Assembly (NCBI RefSeq): GCF_011059145.1
Contig: NZ_JAALLT010000001.1
Coordinates: 1-41,874, forward strand
Origin: Halalkalibaculum roseum
GTDB taxonomy: Bacteria; Bacteroidota; Rhodothermia; Balneolales; Balneolaceae
Direction of reading: 5' to 3'
DNA length: 41,874 nt
The notes below the pieces were generated by a model that saw only the letters and a list, made by a program, of their open reading frames with translations, searched no databases and was not told where the DNA came from. Made by a program: the position numbers and the translations under genes. Shown one piece after another: positions 1-9,520 of this stretch. The first letter of the stretch is position 1, and every line of letters starts with the position of its first letter.

Positions 1-111
1 GAGGGCCACATCCCGGTCGAGCTTGGTATCTCGGGCCAAGTAGACTACACCCATCCCACCTTCCCCAATTTTTTCAGCAATTTTGTACTGGGAAATCTTT
101 TTACCAATCAT
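1..111 (-). CDS. Ser/Thr protein kinase, N-terminal fragment (cut by window edge)
   Basis: The first 37 codons of a minus-strand gene are visible; the rest lies outside the window. The start [10 protein letters not shown] is followed by the glycine-rich loop GEGGMGVVY and the DVAL that precedes the ATP-binding lysine, so it is the start of a Hanks-type (PknB-like) Ser/Thr kinase domain. It closely resembles the start of the next gene ([20 protein letters not shown]), so the two are probably tandem paralogues. The ATG at 111 is the natural start because the kinase domain begins almost at once. Nothing can be said of its C-terminal half. Confidence 0.85.
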   Translation of the reverse strand, partial: MIGKKISQYKIAEKIGEGGMGVVYLARDTKLDRDVAL

Positions 112-270
112 TATGGAATTCTCTCTTATGATTGAACTATCAGGCAGATGAATATTATTGTCTCTCTTATGCCTAAACCCTAATGTCTTTCTCCTTTAAG
201 TAATTGAAAAATAATAATTTAAAGATCACATATCTAGTCTTGGCGGGCAGTAACTTTACGCTGGGAAATA
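112..270. other. Spacer between tandem kinase genes
   Basis: AT-rich spacer downstream of the complete kinase gene and upstream of the partial one. It presumably holds the promoter of the partial kinase; no clear hairpin or repeat was seen. Confidence 0.4.
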
Positions 271-3087
271 TTAAAGAATCTGCATCCGCTTTCGGGCTTC
301 CTGTAATTTCTCTATATCCTCATCACCGTTTTTCCATATATTCATAAACTTTTGGTAATAGGATTGAGCCTGCTCCGTGTTTTCTTGCTGCTCGTATATT
401 TTAGCAAGCCGGTAGTGAGCCAATATCCAATCCAGCTGCGTTTCATTATTCAGACTTTTCTCTTCTAGCACTGCCAGGTAGTTCTCTTTAGCTTTTCCCC
501 ATTCACCGGTTTGGTAATAACAGTAGGCCAAAACTTCAGGCATTTCCAGGATATTATGGGCGATGACCAAAGATTCCCTGGCTTCCTCAAAGTTTTTCCT
601 CGCCAGTTCGACTTCACCTTTTAACAGGTAATAAAAGGCTTGATCCTGATTGGTATTTCTGCTGACAGCCGAAGTGGCTACAATATTTCCGATATTTTGT
701 TTAATCCGACTGAGGATCTCTTCTGCTTTATCAAGCATATTATTCCTGGCATACAACTGTCCGGCGCTGGCCAACCAGGATGGACTCAAGTCCATGTTCT
801 CCATGAGTTGATTTATCTCTTCCAGCTCCCGGTTAAATTCCTCTTCCATGCCTTTAACCTTATAGGCCCTTGCCAGGTACATGCGGTCCCGGTATTCACT
901 TAATTCTATACCATTGGATTTGTTTATAAGCGCAGCCTCTTTGAACTGGTCTATAGCTTTTGAAAAATGCCCTGTATAAGTATTCAGCAATGCCAATGAT
1001 CGAAGTCCACGTGCTTTCTTGTCTTTTTCTGAAAGCATGAGTTCAAAGGTTTCTCGGGCCTCTTCCAGTTTCCCCATTTCTACAAGCATAAAACCGTACT
1101 CGTTATTGACGTACATACCCTTTTTCATATCAGGGTTTATCTCAAATGCGCGGTTATAGTATTCGAGGGCCTGCTCGTTTTGTTCGAGTGCTTTATTGCA
1201 GGTAGCTAAATTGACAAAAGCACTTGGATCATCCGGATTAAACTCTACCACTCCGCTGTAAGCATCAATACAGTTTTGGTATTTCCCTGTTATCAGATAG
1301 GTATATCCCAGGCGCCACCATGCCGTATAGTCATCGGGATACTGGCTGAGGTAAGATTTATAGTTCTCGATGGCTTTCTCGCGGTCTCCCCTCCAATCTT
1401 CAACTACGGCCCGGATCCATAAACGCTCCCTCACGGTAAGCCGCCCCATCTGTTCCAGTGCTTTTTGGAAGTGTTCTTCACCTTCTTGCCTTTTTCCTCG
1501 TATATAATAATGCATGCCCAGTTCGGCGTGAGCCAGTGCAAACTTTGGATCCAGCTCAACTGCCTGCTCCACGAGATCATAACCGGTCTGCTCATCATAA
1601 ATTCTTAGTTTCATTCCCTCAGCATATAATTTCAGGGCTTCCAGAGAGGAGGTAGTTGCCTGTATGATGGGGGTATAGTTTTCTGATATGCCGGACTGCG
1701 GTTCTCCCAGTTCCAACCGAATTTGCTTGGAAAACTGGTCCATCGCCTTGAGGATGGCATCCTTGTTTTCTGCTCTCACCGGATCTACCTCGCGTGTGGT
1801 ACCGGTAGTGATATCCCGTATGTTCGCTGCCAGAATGTATGAATTGTCTTCCTGTTCAATGGTCGGTGTTATGATGACGCCGACATTTTCTTCAACGGCT
1901 GCTTTGGTAACCACATCCATCGTCAAGGTTTTGACCCCGCTGATCTCAAGATCATTATTCAGTATGTTGAGCACCTGCTGACGGTTATACAGGTTTACGT
2001 AAGCAGACTGGTTCAGTCCAACCTCGAGTATCGTGTTGAGAAACTGGCTGAAATCAGCTTCGTCAGTCCGGTTTTCAAAATCGGTGATCATGACCCAGTC
2101 CCGTTCCTCAAAGTCTATTTTTTGATTAGGAAAAAAGAAATAAAAGCCCAGCAATATTACAGCAATAATCCCTACAACGGTGATGGGTACCGGAGACAGG
2201 ACTCGTTCTTTGAAGCCTGTGGTGCTGCTTGCTATTCCTATGCCCGAAGAAGCCGATTGAGAGGCTGTTGTCCCAATCATTTGTTTTATTTCTGTAAAAT
2301 CTTCCTGTAGTTTCTCGACCTCCCGGTATCGCTTGTCCGGATCTTTTTCCAGCGCTTTATGAATGATCGTACTCAGCCCGGCAGGCAAATCAGGATTTAT
2401 TTCTTCTATGCGGTCAGGCTCTTCATTGAGTATGGAATAGATTACGGCCTGCGGGTACTCACTGAAGAAAGGTTTACGTCCACTAAACATCTCATATAAT
2501 ATGATTCCCAATGACCAAATATCCGTCCGGTGATCTATATTCTTTCCCCGGGCCTGTTCGGGTGACATGTAGGCCGTAGTACCCAGGGTATCACCGGTCT
2601 TGGTGATGTCCCCGGTATTTTTGAATTTAGCCAGGCCGAAGTCCATCACTTTAACCCGCCCCTCGGCATCTATCATAATATTTTCGGGTTTGATATCACG
2701 ATGGACGATTTGCCGTCCATGGGCGGATTTCAGGGCATCGGCAATCTGAATGGCATAATCGAGGCGGGTAGAAATAGAAAGGGGGCCTGACTCCATTTTC
2801 TTTCGCAGGGTTTCTCCCTCCACGTATTCCATGACAATGTATTGCCGGTTTTCAAACTCATCCGCGTTGTGGATAGTACAGACATTGGGATGGTTAAGGG
2901 CTGCAGCTGATTTGGCTTCGCGAATAAACCGCTGCTTGTCTTTAGGGGAGGGCGTAGCTGATTCCGGAAAGAATTTGAGGGCTACATGGCGATCGAGGTT
3001 GGTATCGAGGGCTTTGTAAACGACTCCCATTCCGCCTTCACCGAGCTTTTCAGTGATTTTATAATGGGAAATCATTTGCCCGATCAT
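271..3087 (-). CDS. Membrane-anchored Ser/Thr protein kinase with C-terminal TPR region
   Basis: A 938-aa protein. Residues 1-265 form a Hanks-type kinase domain: glycine loop GEGGMGVV (16-23), ATP-binding K38, catalytic HRDIKPEN (129-136), DFG (149-151) and the APE-like MSPEQ. A transmembrane segment follows at about 301-319. Residues 330-460 are probably extracytoplasmic and resemble the FlgO/TolB-like linker domain of such kinases, and residues ~490-920 are rich in TPR-type helical repeats (for example YNRAFEINPD). The kinase would phosphorylate Ser/Thr targets in the cytoplasm and the TPR part probably senses or binds proteins beyond the membrane; the substrate is unknown. I chose the ATG at 3087 over a GTG at 3099, which lies directly against an AGAGG ribosome site. 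Tandem with a paralogue downstream on the same strand. Confidence 0.88.
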   Translation of the reverse strand: MIGQMISHYKITEKLGEGGMGVVYKALDTNLDRHVALKFFPESATPSPKDKQRFIREAKSAAALNHPNVCTIHNADEFENRQYIVMEYVEGETLRKKMESGPLSISTRLDYAIQIADALKSAHGRQIVHRDIKPENIMIDAEGRVKVMDFGLAKFKNTGDITKTGDTLGTTAYMSPEQARGKNIDHRTDIWSLGIILYEMFSGRKPFFSEYPQAVIYSILNEEPDRIEEINPDLPAGLSTIIHKALEKDPDKRYREVEKLQEDFTEIKQMIGTTASQSASSGIGIASSTTGFKERVLSPVPITVVGIIAVILLGFYFFFPNQKIDFEERDWVMITDFENRTDEADFSQFLNTILEVGLNQSAYVNLYNRQQVLNILNNDLEISGVKTLTMDVVTKAAVEENVGVIITPTIEQEDNSYILAANIRDITTGTTREVDPVRAENKDAILKAMDQFSKQIRLELGEPQSGISENYTPIIQATTSSLEALKLYAEGMKLRIYDEQTGYDLVEQAVELDPKFALAHAELGMHYYIRGKRQEGEEHFQKALEQMGRLTVRERLWIRAVVEDWRGDREKAIENYKSYLSQYPDDYTAWWRLGYTYLITGKYQNCIDAYSGVVEFNPDDPSAFVNLATCNKALEQNEQALEYYNRAFEINPDMKKGMYVNNEYGFMLVEMGKLEEARETFELMLSEKDKKARGLRSLALLNTYTGHFSKAIDQFKEAALINKSNGIELSEYRDRMYLARAYKVKGMEEEFNRELEEINQLMENMDLSPSWLASAGQLYARNNMLDKAEEILSRIKQNIGNIVATSAVSRNTNQDQAFYYLLKGEVELARKNFEEARESLVIAHNILEMPEVLAYCYYQTGEWGKAKENYLAVLEEKSLNNETQLDWILAHYRLAKIYEQQENTEQAQSYYQKFMNIWKNGDEDIEKLQEARKRMQIL

Positions 3088-3311
3088 ATGCAGGTACACC
3101 TCTTTGATTCATGTTAAAGGTGTAATAGTGTCTGCCGTATGATGTCCAGTCGGAATTTTTTACTACTGCAAAAAGACTTTTTATTGGTCTTCATGCCAGC
3201 CAAAAATGCAACATCTTATATTTAATATATAATTAATTGCAGTTAATGACATACTGTAAATAGTACAGCAATTTTGAGTGTACTTAGCCACTGATCTTAA
3301 TGGTACACTGA

Positions 3312-3350
3312 TCGGCACTGATTTTTGACCCGCGGATATCCGTGTCCTAT
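3312..3350. repeat. Half copy of dispersed long-hairpin repeat (family 1)
   Basis: Contains the family signature: CACTGATTTT, then CGCGGATATCCGTGT and TCCTAT. It matches one arm of the full elements at 13122, 19768 and 25696. It lies just before the stop of the minus-strand membrane protein gene. Confidence 0.55.
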
Positions 3351-3354
3351 ACAG

Positions 3355-3798
3355 CTACGCCTCGCCTTGCTGGAAGTACCTGATGAAATCTGAAATAGCG
3401 TAGATCAGCAGGAAGGTAGCCACCAGGTAGGCAATGGAACCGGGATTCATGATCACCAGCAGGGCAAGCACCAGGGTTATGACACCAACCACCGCAAACT
3501 GGAAGGCGAAGAGCAGCAGCAATCCAAAGAGTCCCAGGAATCCGGCAAAAGTGATGGGGATAAGTTCGGGGAAGATGAAGATAAGCACCCCGGCCACTAT
3601 GGGAAGCGCAGAAAGCGTTGGGGAGACTTTAAAGGCGATGAATATGATACCCAGGAACAGGAGGTAACTGCCCGCAATCAGGTAGAGGAAGTTCGGGTAT
3701 ACAAGAGTCAGCACTCCGGTAATAAATGCCAGAATAGCGTTCAGTACCTGGCTGTGTCTGGATTCGCTGCTTATTTCTATATGGTATTGTTCAAACAT
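3355..3798 (-). CDS. Small multi-pass membrane protein, DUF3096-like repeats
   Basis: A 147-aa, very hydrophobic protein with about five to six membrane segments between residues 17 and 140. The pattern ILAFITGVLTLVYPNFL, with a second, weaker repeat ending VLALLVIMNPGSIAYLV, resembles the short DUF3096 family (a membrane hairpin with a central proline), here apparently in two or three tandem units. Its function is unknown. A longer reading from 3882 would add 28 residues encoded by a dispersed intergenic repeat, so the ATG at 3798 (MFEQYHIE) is preferred. Monocistronic, lying between the kinases and the divergent sigma-factor operon. Confidence 0.7.
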   Translation of the reverse strand: MFEQYHIEISSESRHSQVLNAILAFITGVLTLVYPNFLYLIAGSYLLFLGIIFIAFKVSPTLSALPIVAGVLIFIFPELIPITFAGFLGLFGLLLLFAFQFAVVGVITLVLALLVIMNPGSIAYLVATFLLIYAISDFIRYFQQGEA

Positions 3799-3945
3799 AG
3801 GTTTGTTGGATCGGTGTTCTTTACTGTAAAGGTAAAGATTTAATGTTACTGTTGCGTATGTTCTTAAGCCGCAGATTCGCACTGATTTTTTGGTTTATGG
3901 GATAACTGGATTGCTGCTCGCCGGTTGTTTCCGAAGCATGATGTT

Positions 3946-3979
3946 CACACCTCCAAGGTTTGGGAACCTTGGAGGTGTG
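3946..3979. repeat. Perfect 15-bp stem hairpin (CTCCAAGG type)
   Basis: CACACCTCCAAGGTT at 3946-3960 pairs perfectly with 3965-3979 around a TGGG loop. A related hairpin is at 14041-14074. It lies between two divergent genes, where a terminator is not expected, so it is more likely a REP-like dispersed palindrome. Confidence 0.7.
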
Positions 3980-4007
3980 TTTATGCCTAAGAGCTTTATG
4001 GAAGACT

Positions 4008-4046
4008 GATCTGCACGGATTTTGTCGGCGGGTATCTGTGTTCTAT
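4008..4046. repeat. Half copy of family-1 repeat
   Basis: Reads GATCTGCACGGATTTTGTC and ends GTATCTGTGTTCTAT, matching the right arm of the full family-1 elements. Confidence 0.5.
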
Positions 4047-4080
4047 TTTAACTGATTTCTTATATGGATCTTTTATTTTT

Positions 4081-4173
4081 GTCATCCCGAGCCCCGTCGA
4101 GGGATCTCATCCGCTATGAAAGGACTCAGTTTTTCTGAGTGGATGAGATCCCTCCACTAACGGTCGGGATGAC
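4081..4173. repeat. Nested long inverted repeat, GTCATCCCGA type
   Basis: Three nested arms pair: GTCATCCCGA (4081-4090) with 4164-4173, GGGATCTCATCC (4101-4112) with 4141-4152, and ACTCAG (4124-4129) with 4135-4140. Palindromes starting GTCATCCCGA are common between genes in Bacteroidota. No gene is encoded. Confidence 0.8.
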
Positions 4174-4290
4174 ACCTTAAAGGAATGGGAAGGTTGAGAA
4201 AAATAGGGCTATTCTACTGCGTAAGGGTAATTTCCTTACCATATATTTCCGAAACAAAGTGTCGGAAACAGGGAATAAAATATCATAAAA

Positions 4291-4330
4291 CCTGCGTGCC
4301 TCCGCATATTCCGTAGTATCCGTGTTCTAT
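4291..4330. repeat. Half copy of family-1 repeat
   Basis: Ends with AGTATCCGTGTTCTAT, the conserved terminus of family 1. With the other elements it fills the 3799-4395 intergenic region; the remainder must hold the promoter of the sigma-factor operon, which I could not pinpoint. Confidence 0.5.
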
Positions 4331-4395
4331 ATAACGTTTAAAACCATACCGAATAGTTATACCTTTCTCCTGATGTGTCTTTCAAGTAGGAATTC

Positions 4396-4974
4396 ATGAA
4401 TAATCCGACTGACAAACAAATAAACAGGTGGGTAGAGCAGATCTCTGAATCGCACAGGGAATCCTTTGACCGCCTGTTCCGTGCACTCTACCCGCAGCTG
4501 GTACGGTTTTCGGTGAGGTATACCGGAAATAAAGCCGCGGCCGCGGATCTTGCACAGGATGCTTTTGTGGTGCTTTGGAAAAAAAGACATGAATTGAAAC
4601 AGATTGATTCGCCCAAGGCCTACATCTACCGGATGGTGCGGAACCGTTCGCTGAATTACATTCGCGATCATTCCTCAAAGACTACGGGGCTGGAGGCGAT
4701 GGAAGAACCCCGCGTTGAGATGAACGATGATGAGGAGCAGGAGGAGCGGCAGATGAACCTGTTGAAAGGATGGATTAGTGACCTACCGGACCGGCGGCGG
4801 GAAGCATTTGAGCTCAGCCGCTTTGAAGGTCTGGATCATGATGAAATTGCCGATGTAATGGGCATTTCATCCAATACGGTTAACAACCACATCGTGGCGG
4901 CCCTGGAATACCTGAAAGAGCGCCACCTTTCGTACCGTGAGGAAGAAAACTCTAAAGCCAAAGGTTATGACTGA
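4396..4974 (+). CDS. ECF sigma factor, FecI-like
   Basis: A 192-aa RNA polymerase sigma factor of the extracytoplasmic-function type. Region 2 is at about residues 25-95 (ALYPQLVRFSVRYTG, DLAQDAFVVLWKKR, YIYRMVRNRSLNYIR) and region 4 at about 130-180 (LPDRRREAFELSRFEGLDH, then the helix-turn-helix IADVMGISSNTVNNHI). The next two genes encode a FecR anti-sigma protein and an STN-containing TonB-dependent receptor, so it very probably transcribes its own operon when the receptor binds its ligand. Its stop overlaps the fecR start by 8 nt, which implies translational coupling. Confidence 0.93.
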   Translation: MNNPTDKQINRWVEQISESHRESFDRLFRALYPQLVRFSVRYTGNKAAAADLAQDAFVVLWKKRHELKQIDSPKAYIYRMVRNRSLNYIRDHSSKTTGLEAMEEPRVEMNDDEEQEERQMNLLKGWISDLPDRRREAFELSRFEGLDHDEIADVMGISSNTVNNHIVAALEYLKERHLSYREEENSKAKGYD

Positions 4975-5926
4975 CACTAAAAAATATAACGGTGACAATA
5001 GGTCCCCTGAAAAAGAAATACTGGAACACTTCCCTGAGCACGACCGGGAACTGGTGAAAAGCATCTGGCAGAAGAGCCAAGAAGCTGTATCATCCCAGGA
5101 AGAAGTGGATTCGGATGAAATCGATGAGGCCTTATCTAAGGTTCATCGGCGCCTGCAATTTGAGGAAGAATCAGCAGAAGACATGCGAAATAACGGCACC
5201 GGCTCCATGGACTGGAAATGGCTGATGGCAGCAGCATCGCTGTTAATAATTCTAGGAGCCGGATACCTGTTTATCCCAAAATCCATTGAAGTACCATATG
5301 GTGAAACGGCTTCTATTGAGCTGCCTGACGGGTCCATGGTTGAATTAAACAGCGGGAGCGAACTGAGCTACAGCAGGTTATTTTCCCTGCTCGGCCGTGA
5401 GGTTGAATTGAATGGAGAAGCCTTCTTTGAGGTACAGAAGGGCTCCCTTCCCTTTGAGGTTCGCGCCAACAACAGTGTAGTACGCGTAACGGGCACCCGC
5501 TTTAATGTGCGATCGTGGCAGGAAGATCCGGGATCAGAGACCGAGGTAACTGTTACGGAAGGTAGCGTGCTATTTTATTCAGAGAGTCAGGAGGATCGCT
5601 CGGTGGCTATTCAGCCGGGTGAGATGAGCCGCTGGACAGACGGACTTCCGGCACCTACCTCCCCCGATTCGGCTGCCCTTGAACGAGCACTGGCCTGGAG
5701 AAGTCAGAGTTTTGTATTCAGCAAAAAGCCACTCCAAATTATACTGCGAGAGATGGAGCGCCGTTTTGATATAACCATCACCCTGGAAGCCGAAAGCTAC
5801 AACAGTGAGAAGGTTACCATCCACTATGTGAATCCGGAAGACGTGGAAGTGATGTTGAAGGATATATGCCGGGTCAAGGGTCTCCGATATTCAGCCAGTG
5901 CCGACGGGTACCGGATTTATAAATAG
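4967..5926 (+). CDS. FecR family anti-sigma factor
   Basis: A 319-aa protein. The cytoplasmic N-terminus (about 1-80) would bind the sigma factor. A membrane segment follows (LMAAASLLIILGAGYLF, about residues 85-101), then the periplasmic FecR domain (VPYGETASIELPDGS, LNGEAFFEVQKG, VRVTGTRFNVRSW) and a C-terminal DUF4974-like domain that contacts the receptor's STN domain. It would relay the outer-membrane ligand signal to the sigma factor. The ATG at 4967 overlaps the sigma stop codon; an in-frame GTG at 4937 would lie inside the sigma gene and is less likely. The receptor follows after 24 bp. Confidence 0.92.
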   Translation: MTDTKKYNGDNRSPEKEILEHFPEHDRELVKSIWQKSQEAVSSQEEVDSDEIDEALSKVHRRLQFEEESAEDMRNNGTGSMDWKWLMAAASLLIILGAGYLFIPKSIEVPYGETASIELPDGSMVELNSGSELSYSRLFSLLGREVELNGEAFFEVQKGSLPFEVRANNSVVRVTGTRFNVRSWQEDPGSETEVTVTEGSVLFYSESQEDRSVAIQPGEMSRWTDGLPAPTSPDSAALERALAWRSQSFVFSKKPLQIILREMERRFDITITLEAESYNSEKVTIHYVNPEDVEVMLKDICRVKGLRYSASADGYRIYK

Positions 5927-5950
5927 AAATGCAGGACGCAAATAGAAACG

Positions 5951-8761
5951 GTGAAGCTTAGATTGACAGGGTTGATAAACAGGCGCTCATTTTTCTCAAG
6001 TATTGGGCTCATTACGACCATCAGCGTCATATTGTTGATGCTCATCCCATCGAACCATCTGCGTGCCCAAGGTAACCGGGAGGCAACCTATTCCTTTGAC
6101 TTCCGTGGGGAAGAACTGCATGAGGTGCTGGAAACCATAGCCAGGGAAGCCGAAATTGACATGGTCTACGATCCTGACCTGGTGGAAGGCATCACTGTAT
6201 ACCAGCGAATCAATCAAGAGTCGGTTCCCACTTTGCTTGGAACCATTTTATCGGATACATCCCTCGATTTTCTAATCCTGTCTACCGGTACCATTGTCAT
6301 TGTCAAAAAAGTCCAAGAAAAGGCAGTTTATGGATCCTATTTTGGGAAAGTAGTGGGTAGCCAAACCGGTCGACCACTGCCCGGTGCTACCGTCATGCTG
6401 GCTGATGCCTCCGGGGGAACCAGCACCAACAGCAGCGGCAGCTTTGCCCTGAATAAACTACTGACAGGTTCTTATGACATCATTTTCAGTTACATCGGTT
6501 ACGAGCCGGTATCAAAGACCATAACCATTAGGCCGGGAGAGCAGCTTCGCGAGGAGGTAGTGCTGAAACCGAAACCGGTGGATTTTGCACCTATCGTGGT
6601 GACCGAACACAAGCCCCAGGTCGTTTATGCCGCTGACAGGCAGTCCGCCGATCCCACGGGCCGATGGGCTCCCGCCGGTAGGATGCAGGATGCTATACGC
6701 AGCCTCACTCTTTTCCAGGGGGTGCAGTACGGATTGCCCTTGACGGATCTGCACCTTCAAGGAGGACAGCCCGGGGAACACCGTATCAGGCTGGATGGCG
6801 TTCCGGTCTATAATCCGCATAGCTTCGGACAGATGTTCAGCGCCTTTAGCCCTTATGCCCTGGGCTCTGTTGAATTGCATAAGGCGGGATTTGGTGCAAA
6901 AGAGGGAAGTCAGACGGCCGGTCTGATCGATCTAACTCATGATATTGGCGGAATGGGTGATAAGAGTTTTATGGCACAGGCCGATCCATTGAGTGTTAAC
7001 CTGCGGGGCGACTACCGCATCGGCAAAAACGATTCGGAAGAGGGTTCCTCCTTTAATATCATGGGTGCGGCGCGCTTCAACTACTGGGATCTATTTCAGG
7101 AACCGGGTCTGCAGCAGACACTCACCGAGTGGGACGACCTTGATCCGCTGATTACGAATCTGATCATTGATTCGGAAACAGACGCCGCGCTGTATGAACC
7201 TCGCGAGCACACTTCCCGCGTCCGGTTTCATGACCTGCATCTGGCTACCCGATACGATATCGACAACTACAAAACGCTCTCCTCTTCACTATACGTGGGC
7301 AGCAACCTTGTAAGTACGGATTTGTTGAGACAGGCCCCGGTTGACGAACCTTCCCCGCGGTACCTCTATGCAAGAGATGAATACCGCTGGAATAATGTGA
7401 TGGGACAGGTCAGTTATACCCAACTGGTTTCTTCCCGGCTGGACTTGAACACACAAGTGAGCTATAGCAGCAACCGACTTCGTCACCGCTACCTTATAGG
7501 AACCAGTGATAGTCCCGGTTTACCCAACCTTGGTTTAAACTCGGAAAGCGTTTTTGCCTCTTTCCTTGATGCGGGCGCCCTGAACCTGGTGCCTAACCAG
7601 CGAAATGCTAATAACATACAACATCTGATTTTTCGTACGGATGGGACGTACAGCTTCAGTCCCAGGTTCTCTATGACAGCCGGGGCTCGCATGGACTATG
7701 TGGAATCACGGGTGGATCTATCTGACCTTTTTTATCTTGCTACTTTCACCGATCAGCAGTCGACACTTTATTCTTCTTTTCTAAACGGAAGCTGGAGGCC
7801 GGGCGAGTACTGGGAAATTACGGCCGGCAATCGCTTGACCTATTCGAGTTCCATCGGGCGGGTGTACCCGGAGCCGCGAGCCAGCGTGCAAGTTGATCGT
7901 CCGGATGCGAAACTGGGTTACTGGTCACTGCGCATTTCCGGCGGGTTGTACCGGCAGTTTATCAATCAATACCAGATTACTAATCCAGGTCCTACATCGC
8001 TGGTTCCTTCGTTTACGGTATGGTCTCATGCCGGAACGGCAAAAGTACCGGAGGCCTGGCACTTGAGCGGGTCGCTGATGCTTGAGCCGGACGAGCAGAC
8101 GGGAATTAATTTTGAGTGGTTTTATAAATGGCAGCCGACGGCCTATATCGTCTCTTATGATAACCTGCTGCAGGGATCGGACATCGCCCGGAGCGGGTTC
8201 TCGGCATTTGCGGAATCGACCGAGAAGAAAACATACGGCGTCGGTTTGCGCATCAACCGGTCTATGGCAGCATCCAGACTGAAAGTGATGGCGGGTTATG
8301 ATTACAGTGTGGCGCGTGTTACGATGGATTCGCAGTTTGGCAGGGAGGTACCGGTTCCTTGGAATCAGCCGCACCGAATTCAGTTTCGTACCCTTTGGCG
8401 GGTTACACCGGTATTCTCTACAGTGTTGAAGTGGGAGAGTGTGTTTTCCCGCACTTGGGCTTTCCGACAGTCGTATTATAATTACCTGCTCTATGAAGGT
8501 GCAGGTCAGTTTGGAGAGTATGATTTTCAGTCGCCGGAGAATGATCGTTTGAGTCCCTTCCACCAGCTTGATTTGTCGTTTATCTACCGGCCGGAGGTTT
8601 CGTTTATGGATCTGGAGCTTCGCGCGGATTTAATCAATGTGCTTGACCGGCGCAACACGATTGACTGGAGTCTGCAGCCGAATGAGTCGGGCGGTTATGA
8701 TATTAAGAAGAGAACGATGCCGGGGTTGAATCCCTCGCTTAGTATTCGAATGGGGTTTTAA
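5951..8761 (+). CDS. TonB-dependent outer-membrane receptor with STN signalling domain
   Basis: A 936-aa protein starting at GTG. A long signal peptide ends near LRAQG (residue ~41). The STN (secretin/TonB N-terminal) domain covers about 45-125 (YSFDFRGEELHEVLETI) and signals to FecR. A carboxypeptidase-regulatory-like Ig fold follows at about 130-215 (GKVVGSQTGRPLPGATVML), then the plug (ASDP-like start, LDGVPVYNPHSFGQMFSAF) and a 22-strand-type barrel ending in the terminal Phe of RMGF, typical for BAM insertion. It imports an unknown ligand using TonB energy. No SusD-like partner follows; the next 760 bp are repeats. The GTG start is kept because later ATGs would destroy the signal peptide. 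Confidence 0.92.
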   Translation: MKLRLTGLINRRSFFSSIGLITTISVILLMLIPSNHLRAQGNREATYSFDFRGEELHEVLETIAREAEIDMVYDPDLVEGITVYQRINQESVPTLLGTILSDTSLDFLILSTGTIVIVKKVQEKAVYGSYFGKVVGSQTGRPLPGATVMLADASGGTSTNSSGSFALNKLLTGSYDIIFSYIGYEPVSKTITIRPGEQLREEVVLKPKPVDFAPIVVTEHKPQVVYAADRQSADPTGRWAPAGRMQDAIRSLTLFQGVQYGLPLTDLHLQGGQPGEHRIRLDGVPVYNPHSFGQMFSAFSPYALGSVELHKAGFGAKEGSQTAGLIDLTHDIGGMGDKSFMAQADPLSVNLRGDYRIGKNDSEEGSSFNIMGAARFNYWDLFQEPGLQQTLTEWDDLDPLITNLIIDSETDAALYEPREHTSRVRFHDLHLATRYDIDNYKTLSSSLYVGSNLVSTDLLRQAPVDEPSPRYLYARDEYRWNNVMGQVSYTQLVSSRLDLNTQVSYSSNRLRHRYLIGTSDSPGLPNLGLNSESVFASFLDAGALNLVPNQRNANNIQHLIFRTDGTYSFSPRFSMTAGARMDYVESRVDLSDLFYLATFTDQQSTLYSSFLNGSWRPGEYWEITAGNRLTYSSSIGRVYPEPRASVQVDRPDAKLGYWSLRISGGLYRQFINQYQITNPGPTSLVPSFTVWSHAGTAKVPEAWHLSGSLMLEPDEQTGINFEWFYKWQPTAYIVSYDNLLQGSDIARSGFSAFAESTEKKTYGVGLRINRSMAASRLKVMAGYDYSVARVTMDSQFGREVPVPWNQPHRIQFRTLWRVTPVFSTVLKWESVFSRTWAFRQSYYNYLLYEGAGQFGEYDFQSPENDRLSPFHQLDLSFIYRPEVSFMDLELRADLINVLDRRNTIDWSLQPNESGGYDIKKRTMPGLNPSLSIRMGF

Positions 8762-8763
8762 TA

Positions 8764-9480
8764 ATTTGTAGGTCGGTTTGCCAAACCGACCATCCGCGAC
8801 TATCCATTCAAATTATGAGGCAGTGTCCAGGAGCTGCGGGCAATCGTGACGGGTTTCCTGCCCAACCTTCGGCAGATTTGTTGCTTTTGTGTTGTTTTCA
8901 GCCTCAGGTTCTCTTTGAACTCATTTCTAATCCCCAGGCTTAAGCCTGGGGCTACATTCGCATATCCCGATGGGATAATTTGTCGGCCGGTCTTCCAGGC
9001 CGGCCATCCGTGGTTTGAATAAAAATAGGTTTGGGTAATATTTTATGGTCAATTTGTAGGCTGGATTGTTTATCCGGCCATCCATTCTAAGTGAGAGGCT
9101 GTGTCTTTAAGCTGCGGGCAATAGTGACAGGTGCTTAGCCCAACCTTCGAGCTGTTTTATGCCTTTGCATGGCTGCTTACCTCAGGTTTATATTCAAATG
9201 AACCTTTATACCCTGGTCTGAAGCCCAGGGCAACTAATTTAAATTCCAGAAAGTGAATCGCGGCTAATTTTAAATCACAGCCAAGCTTTGTCCATAGTCT
9301 TGCCTAAATATCTTTAACCGTTTCAAAGGCTGTACCGAGCGGATTGGCATTCCGCCCTACAATTCCGAGAAAACAGTAGTTACTGCCCCGGACTCGTGTG
9401 TCATATAAACGGGGAGCTCCCTGAAAAGAGAGCCAAGTCCCCTCTAACCCAATACCGGGGAGGTTTACCGGGGTCAAATA
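8764..9480. repeat. Repeat-rich intergenic tract, copy 1 (string of small palindromes)
   Basis: No gene is seen between 8762 and 9520. The tract strings together short palindromes: GGTCGGTTTG with its complement (8771-8791), the perfect 20-bp CCCCAGGCTTAAGCCTGGGG (8932-8951), GGCCGG/CCGGCC (8985-9005), GGCTGGAT/ATCCGGCC (~9059-9080), CCCTGGTCTGAAGCCCAGGG (~9211-9230) and GAGCGGATTGGCATTCCG (~9338). A unit containing GAGCTGCGGGCAAT and CCCAACCTTCG occurs near 8832 and, slightly altered, near 9113. The same series recurs at 10350-11062. The end (AGTTACTGC, GTGTCATA, ACGGGG) is shared with the other tract just before its gene, so it may include the promoter. Confidence 0.75.
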
Positions 9481-9520
9481 AGGCCCCGGTTATTCTCCGG
9501 TCATTCGTTTCACACCACAA

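Noticed and set aside
3946-3979. Transcription terminator
   Set aside because: The hairpin is perfect but lies between two divergent gene starts, so no transcript is expected to end there; similar hairpins elsewhere suggest a dispersed repeat.
4937-4966. Upstream GTG start for FecR
   Set aside because: It would extend FecR 10 codons inside the sigma gene; the ATG at 4967 overlapping the sigma stop is the usual coupled arrangement.
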